Shown: piece after piece, positions 37,439-45,962 of the stretch
Layout of the letters: each line of letters begins with the position of its first letter
How positions within the stretch are numbered: the stretch's first letter is position 1
The notes under the pieces: generated by a model
What the model saw: only the letters and a program-made list of their open reading frames with translations
What the model was told of the DNA's origin: nothing
Database searches by the model: none
Assembly: GCA_905182785.1 (NCBI GenBank)
Contig: CAJJDF010000017.1
Coordinates: 18,475-82,474, forward strand
Origin: an uncultured Flavobacteriales bacterium
GTDB lineage: Bacteria; Bacteroidota; Bacteroidia; Flavobacteriales_D; CAJJDF01
Length of the DNA: 64,000 bases
Direction: 5' to 3'
Translations under genes and position numbers: made by a program

Positions 37439-38047
37439 TTATTTATTAGCCGTGTAATTTTTAGAAACTTCATCCCAATTAATTACATTGAAAAAAGCTT
37501 CGATATAATCAGGTCTTCTGTTTTGGTAATTTAGGTAGTAAGCATGTTCCCATACATCTAACCCTAAAACTGGAGTCCCTCCACACCCAACACCTGGCAT
37601 AAGTGGGTTGTCTTGATTTGGCGTTCCACAAACATCAACTTTTCCTCCCTCGTGAACACATAACCATGCCCATCCAGATCCAAACTGAGTAGCAGCAGCT
37701 TTTGCAAAAGCAGCTTTAAATTCTCCGAAAGAACCAAAAGCATCATTAATCGCGTCAGCTAAATCTCCTGTAGGTTCTCCACCTCCATTTGGAGACATTA
37801 CTTTCCAAAATAAGCTGTGGTTGTAAAATCCACCTCCATTATTTCTTACTGCACCATTAGAAGCGTCAAGGTTTGTAAGAATATCTTCGATAGATTTTCC
37901 TGCTAAGTCTGTTCCTTCTATGGCTGCATTAAGTTTTGTTGTATATCCATTGTGATGTTTTCCATGGTGAATTTCCATCGTTCTAGCATCTATGTGTGGT
38001 TCTAATGCATTATATGCATAAGTTAAATCTGGTAATTTGAATGACAT
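37439..38047 (-). CDS. sodA: Superoxide dismutase (Fe/Mn family)
   Basis: This enzyme dismutates superoxide in the cytoplasm. Metal ligands H27 (MEIHHGKHH), the histidine in [11 protein letters not shown], and the aspartate and histidine in [10 protein letters not shown] are present. The GGGFYNHS context resembles Mn-type enzymes, but the metal cannot be fixed from sequence. At 202 residues it is of normal length and there is no signal peptide. It is monocistronic, with a -7 box 36 bases upstream and a strong terminator downstream. An 11-bp hairpin separates it from the next minus-strand gene. Confidence 0.97.
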   Translation of the reverse strand: MSFKLPDLTYAYNALEPHIDARTMEIHHGKHHNGYTTKLNAAIEGTDLAGKSIEDILTNLDASNGAVRNNGGGFYNHSLFWKVMSPNGGGEPTGDLADAINDAFGSFGEFKAAFAKAAATQFGSGWAWLCVHEGGKVDVCGTPNQDNPLMPGVGCGGTPVLGLDVWEHAYYLNYQNRRPDYIEAFFNVINWDEVSKNYTANK

Positions 38048-38082
38048 AATTCTTTATTTTTATCTGTGAATATTATTGATAA

Positions 38083-38090
38083 CAAATATA
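38083..38090 (-). promoter_or_regulatory. -7 box (TATATTTG) for sodA
   Basis: The minus strand reads TATATTTG, matching TAnnTTTG, 36 bases before the sodA start. No TTG at standard spacing is visible, so only the -7 element is supported. Confidence 0.5.
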
Positions 38091-38116
38091 ATTAAACTAC
38101 CCAAGAATGTAAAGGA

Positions 38117-38142
38117 AAAGCCTTGTAGTTTTACAAGGCTTT
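38117..38142 (-). terminator. Probable terminator of the minus-strand membrane-protein gene
   Basis: A perfect 11-bp stem (38117-38127 and 38132-38142) with a 4-base loop lies 27 bases after the stop of the membrane-protein gene. The T tract beyond it on the minus strand is short and interrupted, so termination may be partial. Confidence 0.6.
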
Positions 38143-38168
38143 CAATATTATTTTTGGATAAAGTTTTT

Positions 38169-38657
38169 CTATCTCAAGTGTTTTAAATTTACTCCGTAAA
38201 GAATGATAAAAAGAATAGAGAAAACACTTCCAAGAAGTATAAAACCTCCCATAATTCCACCACCTATTATTGCTAATGGCCCAATTATTCCTATTAAACA
38301 AGCAACTATATAAATATAGTATCCTGTTTTTTTAAGTTTTCTCATTTGAAAAGCCCCAACAAGACAAAGAAGAGCAACAATAACTGATATTGTATTTAAA
38401 GTTGGTGCATTTTCAATAGCTATTGCAGCTCCTTCCATTAAGCCATCCATTAATTCATTTCCTGATCCTCCTGCAGACTCAAGTTGTGCTCTTGATAATT
38501 CAAAAGCTTCTTTTTGAGAATCCATGGTAAAAAATCCCCATAGACCAGATAATAATGAAAGTCCACTTCCAATAAAAGTAAGAATTGTCAATACATTTAG
38601 CATCTGTGGTAATTCGTTTGTTCCATTCGACTCGTCATCTAATAAATCTTCACTCAT
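38169..38657 (-). CDS. Uncharacterised four-helix membrane protein
   Basis: I do not recognise this protein by name. Starting at the ATG at 38657 gives 162 residues: an acidic N-terminus (MSEDLLDDESNG), a membrane helix (about residues 22-45), an amphipathic loop, and three further helices (about 87-107, 115-135, 138-160). The last two are rich in glycine (IIGGGIMGG). An ATG 30 bases upstream is possible but adds only a basic stretch. It resembles small conserved Bacteroidota membrane proteins of unknown role. It is a single gene, divergent from the Nfu gene. Confidence 0.7.
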   Translation of the reverse strand: MSEDLLDDESNGTNELPQMLNVLTILTFIGSGLSLLSGLWGFFTMDSQKEAFELSRAQLESAGGSGNELMDGLMEGAAIAIENAPTLNTISVIVALLCLVGAFQMRKLKKTGYYIYIVACLIGIIGPLAIIGGGIMGGFILLGSVFSILFIILYGVNLKHLR

Positions 38658-38735
38658 AATTTTAGTTTTTATTTGTTTATATACCATAAGGTAATTAGAA
38701 ATCTTAAGTTTCTAATTTTCTGTTGGAGTTTTTAT

Positions 38736-38743
38736 TAACTTTG
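38736..38743 (+). promoter_or_regulatory. -7 box (TAACTTTG) for the Nfu-type gene
   Basis: TAACTTTG matches TAnnTTTG. Transcription would begin at about 38749-38751, almost on the first ATG (38752). The second in-frame ATG at 38767 would have a leader of about 17 bases and is therefore the better start. Confidence 0.55.
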
Positions 38744-38766
38744 CAGTGTAAATGAATAATAAAATT

Positions 38767-39384
38767 ATGATCGCACAAGAAATACCTGTTACTATATACT
38801 CGGAAATGACACCAAATCCTAATACAATGAAATTTGTAGCCAACAAAATGTTGGTCAATGAAGACATAGTTGCAGAGTATAGAAATGCTTCTGAAGCCAA
38901 AGGATCTTCGGTTGTTGCTGAATCTTTATTTGCATTTCCTTTTGTAAGAGGAATCTTTATAGCCCGTAATTTTATTACAGTTTCAAAAGTTGAAAATATT
39001 GAGTGGGATGATATTACATTAGAATTAAGATTATTTATCTCTGATTTGTTGAAAAAAAATCCAATAGTTATTTCAACTGTACCAGAGCCCATAGAAAAAG
39101 AAGAGACTGAGAAAAAAGAAGCGAAATTAAGTTATGAAACTGTAATTACTTCTGATTTTGATCAAACGATAGTAGACTTATTGGAGGAATATGTTAGGCC
39201 AGCTGTAGAAAATGATGGTGGAGCAATTCATTTTAAGTCATTTGAAAATGGAATAGTTACTGTAATCTTGAAAGGTTCTTGCAGTGGATGTCCTTCGTCC
39301 ACACAAACCCTAAAAGGAGGAGTGGAGCAATTATTAAGGTCACATCTTCAAGAGGTAAAAGAAGTTGTAGCCGAATCACATTAA
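38767..39384 (+). CDS. Nfu-type iron-sulfur cluster carrier protein
   Basis: The 205-residue protein has an N-terminal Nfu_N domain (about residues 8-90, EMTPNPNTMKFV) and a C-terminal NifU-like domain (about 125-200) with the cluster-binding motif CSGCPSS. Such proteins carry 4Fe-4S clusters to target enzymes, for example MiaB or lipoyl synthase. The ATG at 38767 is preferred over 38752 because of the promoter position. It heads a close plus-strand series with a small membrane protein gene (7-base gap) and the CNNM gene. Confidence 0.9.
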   Translation: MIAQEIPVTIYSEMTPNPNTMKFVANKMLVNEDIVAEYRNASEAKGSSVVAESLFAFPFVRGIFIARNFITVSKVENIEWDDITLELRLFISDLLKKNPIVISTVPEPIEKEETEKKEAKLSYETVITSDFDQTIVDLLEEYVRPAVENDGGAIHFKSFENGIVTVILKGSCSGCPSSTQTLKGGVEQLLRSHLQEVKEVVAESH

Positions 39385-39391
39385 TAAAATT

Positions 39392-39619
39392 ATGCAAAAA
39401 TTTAATAGAGGTCTCGAATTATTTTGGTTGTTTTTTACTATTGTAGTTGCAATTATCTGTGTGTATTCTTTTGCCAAAGATGGAGTTACTTCCGGTAAGT
39501 ATTATTTAATATTTCTAATACTTCCTTTAATTATGTACCTTTTTAGAAGATTAATAAGAATAAGAATGGAAAAAACCGAAGCAAATAACCTTTCCAATAA
39601 GTCGAAAAACAAAAAGTAA
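39392..39619 (+). CDS. Small two-helix membrane protein
   Basis: This is a 75-residue protein with two membrane helices (about residues 8-28 and 36-54), separated by a short glycine-containing loop (DGVTSGK), and a basic lysine-rich cytoplasmic tail (NLSNKSKNKK). No family is recognised. It lies 7 bases after the Nfu gene and 42 bases before the CNNM gene, so it is probably co-transcribed with both. Confidence 0.7.
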   Translation: MQKFNRGLELFWLFFTIVVAIICVYSFAKDGVTSGKYYLIFLILPLIMYLFRRLIRIRMEKTEANNLSNKSKNKK

Positions 39620-39661
39620 TTTCTTAAATTTTCGTATCTTCAATTCTAGATAAACTCCTCA

Positions 39662-40942
39662 ATGGAAAACTACGTGTTATTAATTATTATTATCTCATTG
39701 CTTTTTTCTGCTTTTTTTTCAGGAACAGAAATAGCCTATTTACAATCTAATAGATTGAAAATTGAGATAGATAGAAAACAAGGCATATTAAGCGCGAAAA
39801 TTCTTTCTTTTTTTGCAAGAAATGAATCTAAGTTTATAACAATGCTGTTACTCGGCAATAATATTGCTTTAGTTGTGTATGGTATTTTCATGGGAGAATT
39901 AATAATTAGAATGATTTTTCCTGAACTTGTAAGTATTTTAGATAATTCTATATCTGATGAAATTCCTTCCTATGTTTTATTGACTCAAACTCTTATTTCT
40001 ACCATAATAATCTTAGTTACTGCAGAGTTTTTGCCCAAAACAATTTTTAGAATAAATCCCAATAGAACCCTAAGTATATTGGCATTTCCATTGGCAATAA
40101 TTTATGGAATTCTATATGTCCTAACTATTTTTATTACTTTTATTTCAAATCTTATTCTAAGTTTATTTGGAAGTAAAACTGTGATAGGAGAAGTGAATTT
40201 CGGAACAATTGATTTGGATGATTATTTAAGAAAATCTACCAGAGTACAGACCGATAAAGAGCAGGATTATGAAGTCCAAATGTTTCATAATGCACTTAAT
40301 TTTAATAAGGTAAAAGCAAGAGATTGTTTAATTCCTAGAACCGAAATTAGAGCTGTAAATATTGAGCAATCCGTAGAAGAACTTAAGTCAGAATTTGTGA
40401 AATCGGGTTATTCCAAAATCATGGTTTTTAGAGATAACATAGATAACATTATTGGTTATGTACACTCTTTCGAAATGTTTAATAACCCTGAAAGCATTAC
40501 AGAAATATTGAGACCTGTAGGAATTGTAGCCGAGTCTATGCCGGTAAATAAATTGTTAAGTCAATTCATAAAGCAAAAACAAGGAATTACAATTGTAGTA
40601 GATGAATATGGAGGAACTGCAGGTATAATTACTATGGAAGATGTGGTAGAAGAAATTTTTGGAGAAATTGAAGACGAACACGACAGCGAGGATTTAATTG
40701 AAGAACAACACGAAGAGTCTGTTTATACATTCTCTGGAAGACAAGAGATAGAATACATTAACAATGAATATAATTTGGACTTACCAGAATCTGATGAATA
40801 TGAGACACTTGCAGGACTTATCGTTACTATTCATGAAAATTTTCCGAGTGAAGGAGATGTGATAGAAATTGATGATTTTAATTTTGAAATATTAGAATCT
40901 TCTAATTCAAAAATAGAAAAGATAAAAATCATTAAAAATTAG
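39662..40942 (+). CDS. CNNM/CorC-family membrane protein with CBS domains
   Basis: The 426-residue protein has a DUF21/CNNM membrane domain (about residues 1-180, three or four helices), a CBS-pair (about 210-330, LIPRTEIRAVNI and GTAGIITMEDVVEEIFGEIEDEHD) and a C-terminal CorC_HlyC domain (about 345-425). This family is linked to Mg/Co or Na-Mg transport. GldE of gliding bacteria is one member, but the usual gldD neighbour is absent, so I do not assign that symbol. tadA starts 6 bases later. Confidence 0.88.
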   Translation: MENYVLLIIIISLLFSAFFSGTEIAYLQSNRLKIEIDRKQGILSAKILSFFARNESKFITMLLLGNNIALVVYGIFMGELIIRMIFPELVSILDNSISDEIPSYVLLTQTLISTIIILVTAEFLPKTIFRINPNRTLSILAFPLAIIYGILYVLTIFITFISNLILSLFGSKTVIGEVNFGTIDLDDYLRKSTRVQTDKEQDYEVQMFHNALNFNKVKARDCLIPRTEIRAVNIEQSVEELKSEFVKSGYSKIMVFRDNIDNIIGYVHSFEMFNNPESITEILRPVGIVAESMPVNKLLSQFIKQKQGITIVVDEYGGTAGIITMEDVVEEIFGEIEDEHDSEDLIEEQHEESVYTFSGRQEIEYINNEYNLDLPESDEYETLAGLIVTIHENFPSEGDVIEIDDFNFEILESSNSKIEKIKIIKN

Positions 40943-40948
40943 AGATAA

Positions 40949-41404
40949 ATGTTATCAGTTTTTTCGGACGAATATTTCATGAAACAAGCCTTTGATCAAG
41001 CAAAAATTGCTTTTGAAGCAGGTGAAATTCCCATTGGTGCAGTAGTGGTTTCTAATAATAAAATTATTGCAAGAACCCACAATCAAACCGAATTATTGAA
41101 CGACTTTACAGCACATGCAGAAATGCTTGCTTTTACATCTGCATCCGAATATTTTGGAAATAAATACTTGGATAAATGCACGTTATATGTCACGCTTGAA
41201 CCATGTGTCATGTGCACTGGCGCTTCATTTTGGACAAGAATAAGTAAAGTTGTGTACGGGGCTTCTGATCCAAAAAGAGGGTTTAGCTCGGTAGAAAAAT
41301 CTTTGTTTCATCCGAAGACAATTGTGAAAGAAGGAATAATGGAAAAAGAATGTTCTGATATCCTTGATTTATTTTTTGAGCACAAGAGATTATTAGGCAG
41401 TTAA
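40949..41404 (+). CDS. tadA: tRNA-specific adenosine deaminase
   Basis: TadA converts adenosine 34 of tRNA-Arg to inosine, widening wobble decoding. The zinc cytidine-deaminase fold is clear: HAEMLAF supplies the histidine and catalytic glutamate and PCVMCTG the two cysteines. The C-terminal region has the family pattern VVYGASDPKRGF. At 151 residues it is typical. It follows the CNNM gene by 6 bases and precedes another deaminase gene, cdd. Confidence 0.93.
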   Translation: MLSVFSDEYFMKQAFDQAKIAFEAGEIPIGAVVVSNNKIIARTHNQTELLNDFTAHAEMLAFTSASEYFGNKYLDKCTLYVTLEPCVMCTGASFWTRISKVVYGASDPKRGFSSVEKSLFHPKTIVKEGIMEKECSDILDLFFEHKRLLGS

Positions 41405-41481
41405 ATTTTGACTCAAAATCCACTCTATTATAAATTCTTGTTTATCTTTATCCTACATTTTCTACAAGTAGAATTTGAAAT

Positions 41482-41976
41482 ATGTCTAGAATATTAAAAC
41501 ATACCGTGGAGCTTTCAGTTTACGAAAGCATAGATGCATTGGCAGACTCTGATAAAGAGTTAATGCTAAGAGCAAAAAAAGTAAGTAAAACAGCTTATGC
41601 TCCTTATTCCCAATTTTATGTGGGAGCCGCAATCCGTTTAAGTTCTAATGAAATAATAGCAGGGAGTAACCAGGAGAATATGGCTTATCCATCTGGAATG
41701 TGTGCAGAGAGAGTTGCAATCTACTATGCAAACTCTTTTCATGTTGATGCCAGAATAGATACCATCGCCATTACTGCCCGTGCCAAAGAGTTTGATGTAA
41801 ATCATCCTATAGCACCTTGTGGGGCATGTAGGCAGGCTATGTCAGAATATGAGTTGAAACAAAAACAGCCAATTCGGTTAATTATGACTGGAGAAACTGG
41901 AGAGGTTTTTATAGCGGAAAGTGTCGAGATGATACTGCCGTTTATGTTTAATGAAATTGAATTGAAAAAAAAATAA
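41482..41976 (+). CDS. cdd: Cytidine deaminase
   Basis: This enzyme deaminates cytidine and deoxycytidine in pyrimidine salvage. It belongs to the tetrameric class, with zinc ligands in CAERVAI and PCGACRQ and the N-terminal substrate segment YAPYSQFYVGAAI. The 164 residues include an extra N-terminal stretch of about 30 residues compared with the smallest family members. It lies 2 bases before pdhA. A cdd-pdhA-pdhC arrangement is common in Bacteroidota, where cdd often follows T9SS genes porV/porU; those are not adjacent here. Confidence 0.95.
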   Translation: MSRILKHTVELSVYESIDALADSDKELMLRAKKVSKTAYAPYSQFYVGAAIRLSSNEIIAGSNQENMAYPSGMCAERVAIYYANSFHVDARIDTIAITARAKEFDVNHPIAPCGACRQAMSEYELKQKQPIRLIMTGETGEVFIAESVEMILPFMFNEIELKKK

Positions 41977-41978
41977 TT

Positions 41979-43007
41979 ATGGCTACTGCAACAAAAAAAG
42001 CAACAACCAAAAGCAAATTAAAACACTCGAAAGCACAGTACATGAAATGGTACGAAGACATGTTGCTCATGAGGAAGTTTGAAGAAAAAACGGGACAATT
42101 ATATATCCAACAAAAGTTTGGAGGATTTTGTCATTTATACATTGGGCAAGAAGCAATAGTTGCTGGAACTGTGAGCGCTACCAGAAAAGGAGACAAACAC
42201 ATTACAGCCTACAGAGATCATGCTCACCCAATAGGATTGGGAATGCACCCAAAAGTGGTAATGGCTGAATTATACGGTAGAACAACAGGCTGTTCTAAAG
42301 GAAAAGGAGGATCTATGCATATGTTTGACATAGAAAGAGGATTGATGGGAGGACATGGAATTGTAGGTGCACAAATTCCAATGGGAGCAGGAATTGCATT
42401 TGCAGAAAAATATAATAAAACAAAGAATGTTGTTATTACCTCTTTTGGAGATGGAGCAGCAAGACAAGGAGCACTTCATGAAACATTTAATATGGCAATG
42501 ATGTGGAAACTTCCTGTCATATTTGTTATTGAAAATAATAATTATGCAATGGGAACTTCTGTAGAAAGAACTTCTAATGTAAAAGACTTAAGTAAAATGG
42601 GATTGTCTTACGACATGCCTTCTGAAACTGTAGATGGAATGAGCTGTGAAGCTGTGCATGCTGCAATGGAAACTGCTGTCGCAAGAGCAAGAAAAGGAGA
42701 TGGGCCCACTTTGTTAAATATCGAAACTTATCGTTACAAAGGACACTCAATGAGTGATCCTCAAAAGTATAGGAGTAAGGCTGAAGTAGAAGAGCACATG
42801 GATATCGATCCTATCTCTCAGGTTCTTAATGTGATAAAATCGAATAAATTTGCAACAGCAAAACAATTAGAAGTAATTGACAAAAAAGTAAAAGAATTGG
42901 TTGCAGAATCAATTAAATTTGCTGAGGATTCGCCTTACCCAGAAGCGCATGAGTTGTATGAAGATGTATACAAGGAGGAATATCCTTTTATGATTGAGTA
43001 TAAGTAA
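41979..43007 (+). CDS. pdhA: Pyruvate dehydrogenase E1 component, alpha subunit
   Basis: PdhA forms a heterotetramer with the beta subunit and decarboxylates pyruvate with thiamine diphosphate. The TPP motif (GDGAARQGALHETF through ENNNYAMGTS), the phosphorylation-loop homologue YRYKGHSMSDPQKYR and the substrate region are present. The 342 residues match alpha subunits, and the N-terminus carries a short basic alanine/lysine leader. pdhB is not in the window and must be supplied from elsewhere. The E2 gene follows 41 bases later. Confidence 0.95.
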   Translation: MATATKKATTKSKLKHSKAQYMKWYEDMLLMRKFEEKTGQLYIQQKFGGFCHLYIGQEAIVAGTVSATRKGDKHITAYRDHAHPIGLGMHPKVVMAELYGRTTGCSKGKGGSMHMFDIERGLMGGHGIVGAQIPMGAGIAFAEKYNKTKNVVITSFGDGAARQGALHETFNMAMMWKLPVIFVIENNNYAMGTSVERTSNVKDLSKMGLSYDMPSETVDGMSCEAVHAAMETAVARARKGDGPTLLNIETYRYKGHSMSDPQKYRSKAEVEEHMDIDPISQVLNVIKSNKFATAKQLEVIDKKVKELVAESIKFAEDSPYPEAHELYEDVYKEEYPFMIEYK

Positions 43008-43048
43008 GATTGTTGGAAAAGAAAAAACTATAAAAAGATTTAAGAGTT

Positions 43049-44332
43049 ATGGCAGAAATAATTAGAATGCCCAAGTTGAGTGATACAATGGTAGAAGGTG
43101 TTGTTGCAGAATGGCACAAGAAAATTGGTGAATCAGTAGAAGAGGGGGAATTAATAGCTGAAATTGAAACAGATAAAGCTACTATGGAGTTCGAATCATT
43201 TTTTGATGGTGTGTTATTACACATTGGAGTTGAAAAAGGAAAGGCAGCTCCAGTAAATGATATTCTTGCTATAATTGGAGAAAAAGGAGAAGATATTAAA
43301 GCGTTACTTGAAGCTGAAGCAAGTGGAGATAACGCAAAAGTAGAAGAGAAAGTAGAAGAAAAAGAAACACGAAAACCCGCACCTGTCTCTGCACCAAAAA
43401 TTGAAGCGCCAAAAGCAGCTTCAGTAAAAGTAATGGTAGAAGCACCAAAAATGGTTGCTCAACCTTCTTATTCGGATAATGGAACAGATTTAAAAATATC
43501 ACCTTTGGCTAAGAACTTGGCAAATGACAAAGGATTAAACCTTTCTCAAATAAAAGGAACAGGAGAAGGAGGAAGAATTGTAAAAAGAGACGTAGATAAT
43601 TTTAAAGGAGGGAATGCAGCAAGTTATGTCAATAGAGAAATCTATTCAGAACAGCCTGTTTCTCAAATGAGAAAAACAATAGCAAGAAGATTGGGGGAAA
43701 GTAAATTTACGGCTCCTCATTTTTACCTTACTATATCTATTGATATGGATAATGCAATGGAAGCAAGGAATGCAATAAATAAATCTATTGCTCCAAGTAA
43801 AGTTTCGTTTAATGATTTAGTAATAAAATCTGCTGCAGCATCATTAAAGTTACACCCAGCAATTAATGCTTCTTGGCAAGAAGATACTATTCGATATAAT
43901 GAGCATGTGAATGTTGGAGTTGCAGTATCTGTTGAAGATGGCTTGCTAGTCCCTGTTGTTAGATTCGCAGATGGAAAAACATTATCTCAAATTTCTAATG
44001 AAGTAAGAGTATTAGCTAAAAAAGCAAAAGATAAAAAACTACAACCACAAGAGTGGGAGGGAAATACATTTACAATTTCTAACTTAGGAATGTTTGGAAT
44101 AGAGGAGTTCACAGCAATTATTAATACACCAGATTCTTGTATTCTTGCAATTGGTGGAATTTCCCAAGTTCCTGTAGTTAAAAAAGGAAAAGTAGTTCCA
44201 GGAAACATAATGAAAGTAACACTTTCTTGTGATCATAGAGTGGTAGATGGAGTAGCAGGATCTAAATATTTGCAATCGTTCAAAAACTTTATGGAGAATC
44301 CAGTTTTGTTATTGGGAGCTTATAATATTTAA
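43049..44332 (+). CDS. pdhC: Dihydrolipoamide acetyltransferase (E2) of pyruvate dehydrogenase
   Basis: This E2 core enzyme transfers the acetyl group to CoA. Domains in order are one lipoyl domain (residues 1-80, lipoylated K43 in ETDKATMEFES), an alanine/proline/lysine-rich linker, a peripheral subunit-binding domain (about 148-185, ISPLAKNLANDKG) and the catalytic domain (about 205-427) ending with the DHRVVDG active-site motif. A single lipoyl domain makes it shorter than many Bacteroidota E2 proteins, which carry two. It is co-transcribed with pdhA. Confidence 0.95.
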   Translation: MAEIIRMPKLSDTMVEGVVAEWHKKIGESVEEGELIAEIETDKATMEFESFFDGVLLHIGVEKGKAAPVNDILAIIGEKGEDIKALLEAEASGDNAKVEEKVEEKETRKPAPVSAPKIEAPKAASVKVMVEAPKMVAQPSYSDNGTDLKISPLAKNLANDKGLNLSQIKGTGEGGRIVKRDVDNFKGGNAASYVNREIYSEQPVSQMRKTIARRLGESKFTAPHFYLTISIDMDNAMEARNAINKSIAPSKVSFNDLVIKSAAASLKLHPAINASWQEDTIRYNEHVNVGVAVSVEDGLLVPVVRFADGKTLSQISNEVRVLAKKAKDKKLQPQEWEGNTFTISNLGMFGIEEFTAIINTPDSCILAIGGISQVPVVKKGKVVPGNIMKVTLSCDHRVVDGVAGSKYLQSFKNFMENPVLLLGAYNI

Positions 44333-44381
44333 AAACAATACTGGCATATACTTTGATGTATAACTATAAAAAATTAAAAGC

Positions 44382-45176
44382 ATGAAGAAAGATATAATCA
44401 TATACTTGGTTTTAGGAATTTTACTTTTTTCATGTAAAATTAAGAAAGGAGCTCAAAAAGAGTCAATTAAAATAGAGTCAGTAGAAGAAGTGAATTCATA
44501 TGAAAAAATAGATTTAGACCAAATTACAAGTCAAATTGCGGGTAATTATATGATTACTTTCATAGAATCTATCCCTGAGTTTAATGAAATTACACCCTTG
44601 GTAAAAATTGATAAAACAGGAAAAATTAGTGGAAAAAACGGATGTAATTCGTTCTTCGGTCAATTAAATACTGAAGGAAGCGGATTGATTCAAAATTTAG
44701 GTTCTACAAGAATGGCATGTGAAGGTGAAGCTGATGATTTGGAAAGAGCTATGATGGCAACTTTAAAAGAAGTCACAAACATAACTATAGACGAAAATTT
44801 CATTAATTTTTATTCTGACGATAGAATTGTTTTAACTGGAAAAGAATTATCTCTGGAAAGGGGAAATTGGCAAGTGATTTCTATTGAAGGAAAGGAATAT
44901 GAACAAATGCCTTCTTTTGAAGTGGTGAATAATAGAATGAATGGTCATACAGGTTGTAACTCATTTTTCGGGATGGTTGCTCAAAATGGATTTAGTCTAA
45001 AAATTCTTGAACCAGGAATGACAGAAATGGAATGTCAAGATTTTGACATGAAAATGGAATCAAAGTTTATGCAAGCATTGGGTAAGATTACAGAATATAA
45101 TAAAGAAGGAGAAATAGCAATTTTTTCTCATGAAGGAAAAGAATTGTTTAGAGCTTTAAACCCAGAACAAGAATAG
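44382..45176 (+). CDS. Lipoprotein with two META (HslJ-like) domains
   Basis: The 264-residue protein has a lipoprotein signal (GILLFSCKIK) and two tandem META domains (about residues 50-145 and 160-255). Each contains the core GCNSFFG motif (KNGCNSFFGQ and HTGCNSFFGM) and a later methionine/cysteine segment (STRMACEG and GMTEMECQD). The domain is known from heat-shock protein HslJ and has no proven enzymatic role. It follows pdhC by 49 bases, possibly by read-through. The cysteine pairing within each repeat may form disulphides. Confidence 0.85.
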   Translation: MKKDIIIYLVLGILLFSCKIKKGAQKESIKIESVEEVNSYEKIDLDQITSQIAGNYMITFIESIPEFNEITPLVKIDKTGKISGKNGCNSFFGQLNTEGSGLIQNLGSTRMACEGEADDLERAMMATLKEVTNITIDENFINFYSDDRIVLTGKELSLERGNWQVISIEGKEYEQMPSFEVVNNRMNGHTGCNSFFGMVAQNGFSLKILEPGMTEMECQDFDMKMESKFMQALGKITEYNKEGEIAIFSHEGKELFRALNPEQE

Positions 45177-45212
45177 TTTTGATATATATAAGCAATTGTG
45201 TAATATCTTACT

Positions 45213-45220
45213 TAACTTTG
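45213..45220 (+). promoter_or_regulatory. -7 box (TAACTTTG) for the bacilliredoxin gene
   Basis: TAACTTTG matches TAnnTTTG, 27 bases before the ATG at 45248. The nearest TTG upstream (45196-45198) is spaced by 14 bases, slightly short, so only the -7 element is firmly supported. Confidence 0.55.
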
Positions 45221-45247
45221 CAAAACAATAATAAACAATAAATAGTT

Positions 45248-45661
45248 ATGTACCCAGAAGAAATAGTAGCACCAATAAGAGAAGATTTAGTAGGAGCAGG
45301 ATTTACAGAGTTAAGGAATGCTGACGAAGTTGATGAGTTAATGAAGCAAGGAGGAACAACTTTATGCGTGATTAATTCAGTATGTGGGTGTGCAGCAAGA
45401 AATGCAAGGCCAGCAGCAAAATTATCTGTAGAGATGAGTGAAAAAACACCAACAAATATTGTAACAGTATTTGCAGGAGTAGATGCAGAAGCAGTAGCAC
45501 AAGCAAGAAAATACACTTTGCCTTATCCTTCATCTTCGCCTTCAATCGCTTTGTTTAAGGATGGGAAATTAGTTCACTTTTTGGAACGTCATCACATTGA
45601 AGGAAACACTGCTGAGACAATTGCCGATAATTTATCTGCAGCTTACACAGAGTTTTGCTAA
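45248..45661 (+). CDS. BrxA/BrxB family bacilliredoxin
   Basis: This is a 137-residue thioredoxin-fold protein of the BrxA/BrxB (formerly DUF1094, YphP/YqiW) family, which removes bacillithiol from S-bacillithiolated proteins. The redox motif CGC is seen in NSVCGCAARNA (about residues 52-54). Bacillithiol occurs in many Bacteroidota, so the assignment is plausible, but no bsh gene is in this window. It has its own -7 box and a strong terminator, so it is monocistronic. Confidence 0.92.
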   Translation: MYPEEIVAPIREDLVGAGFTELRNADEVDELMKQGGTTLCVINSVCGCAARNARPAAKLSVEMSEKTPTNIVTVFAGVDAEAVAQARKYTLPYPSSSPSIALFKDGKLVHFLERHHIEGNTAETIADNLSAAYTEFC

Positions 45662-45686
45662 GCGAGTAAATAAACTTTATAGAAGT

Positions 45687-45722
45687 AAAAAAGGGAGAAG
45701 CTATTAGTTTCTCCCTTTTTTT
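45687..45722 (+). terminator. Rho-independent terminator after the bacilliredoxin gene
   Basis: A stem with arms AAGGGAGAA (ending 45699) and TTCTCCCTT (from 45709), extended by A/T pairs, is followed by T residues to 45722. It lies 26 bases after the stop. From here to 45962 (about 240 bases) I see no gene or clear motif. Confidence 0.9.
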
Positions 45723-45962
45723 ATGTAAATCAATAGCTTCCTGTTCCGTCAAAAATTAATTTCAGAATAGCAACATTAGAATATTTTTCTCCTTTATAAA
45801 GAGCTAAAATTACCAATTCAATTTTTAGTTATGTTTAATAAATTAGAGCTGTAACTCCCAATTTCAAAACTTTGTTCTTTATAGGATCGGTTAAGTATAG
45901 TTTTCTGAACAACCAAGTAAGAGAAATAACAAAAATAGATAATTAATCTTTTTTACATAAAT

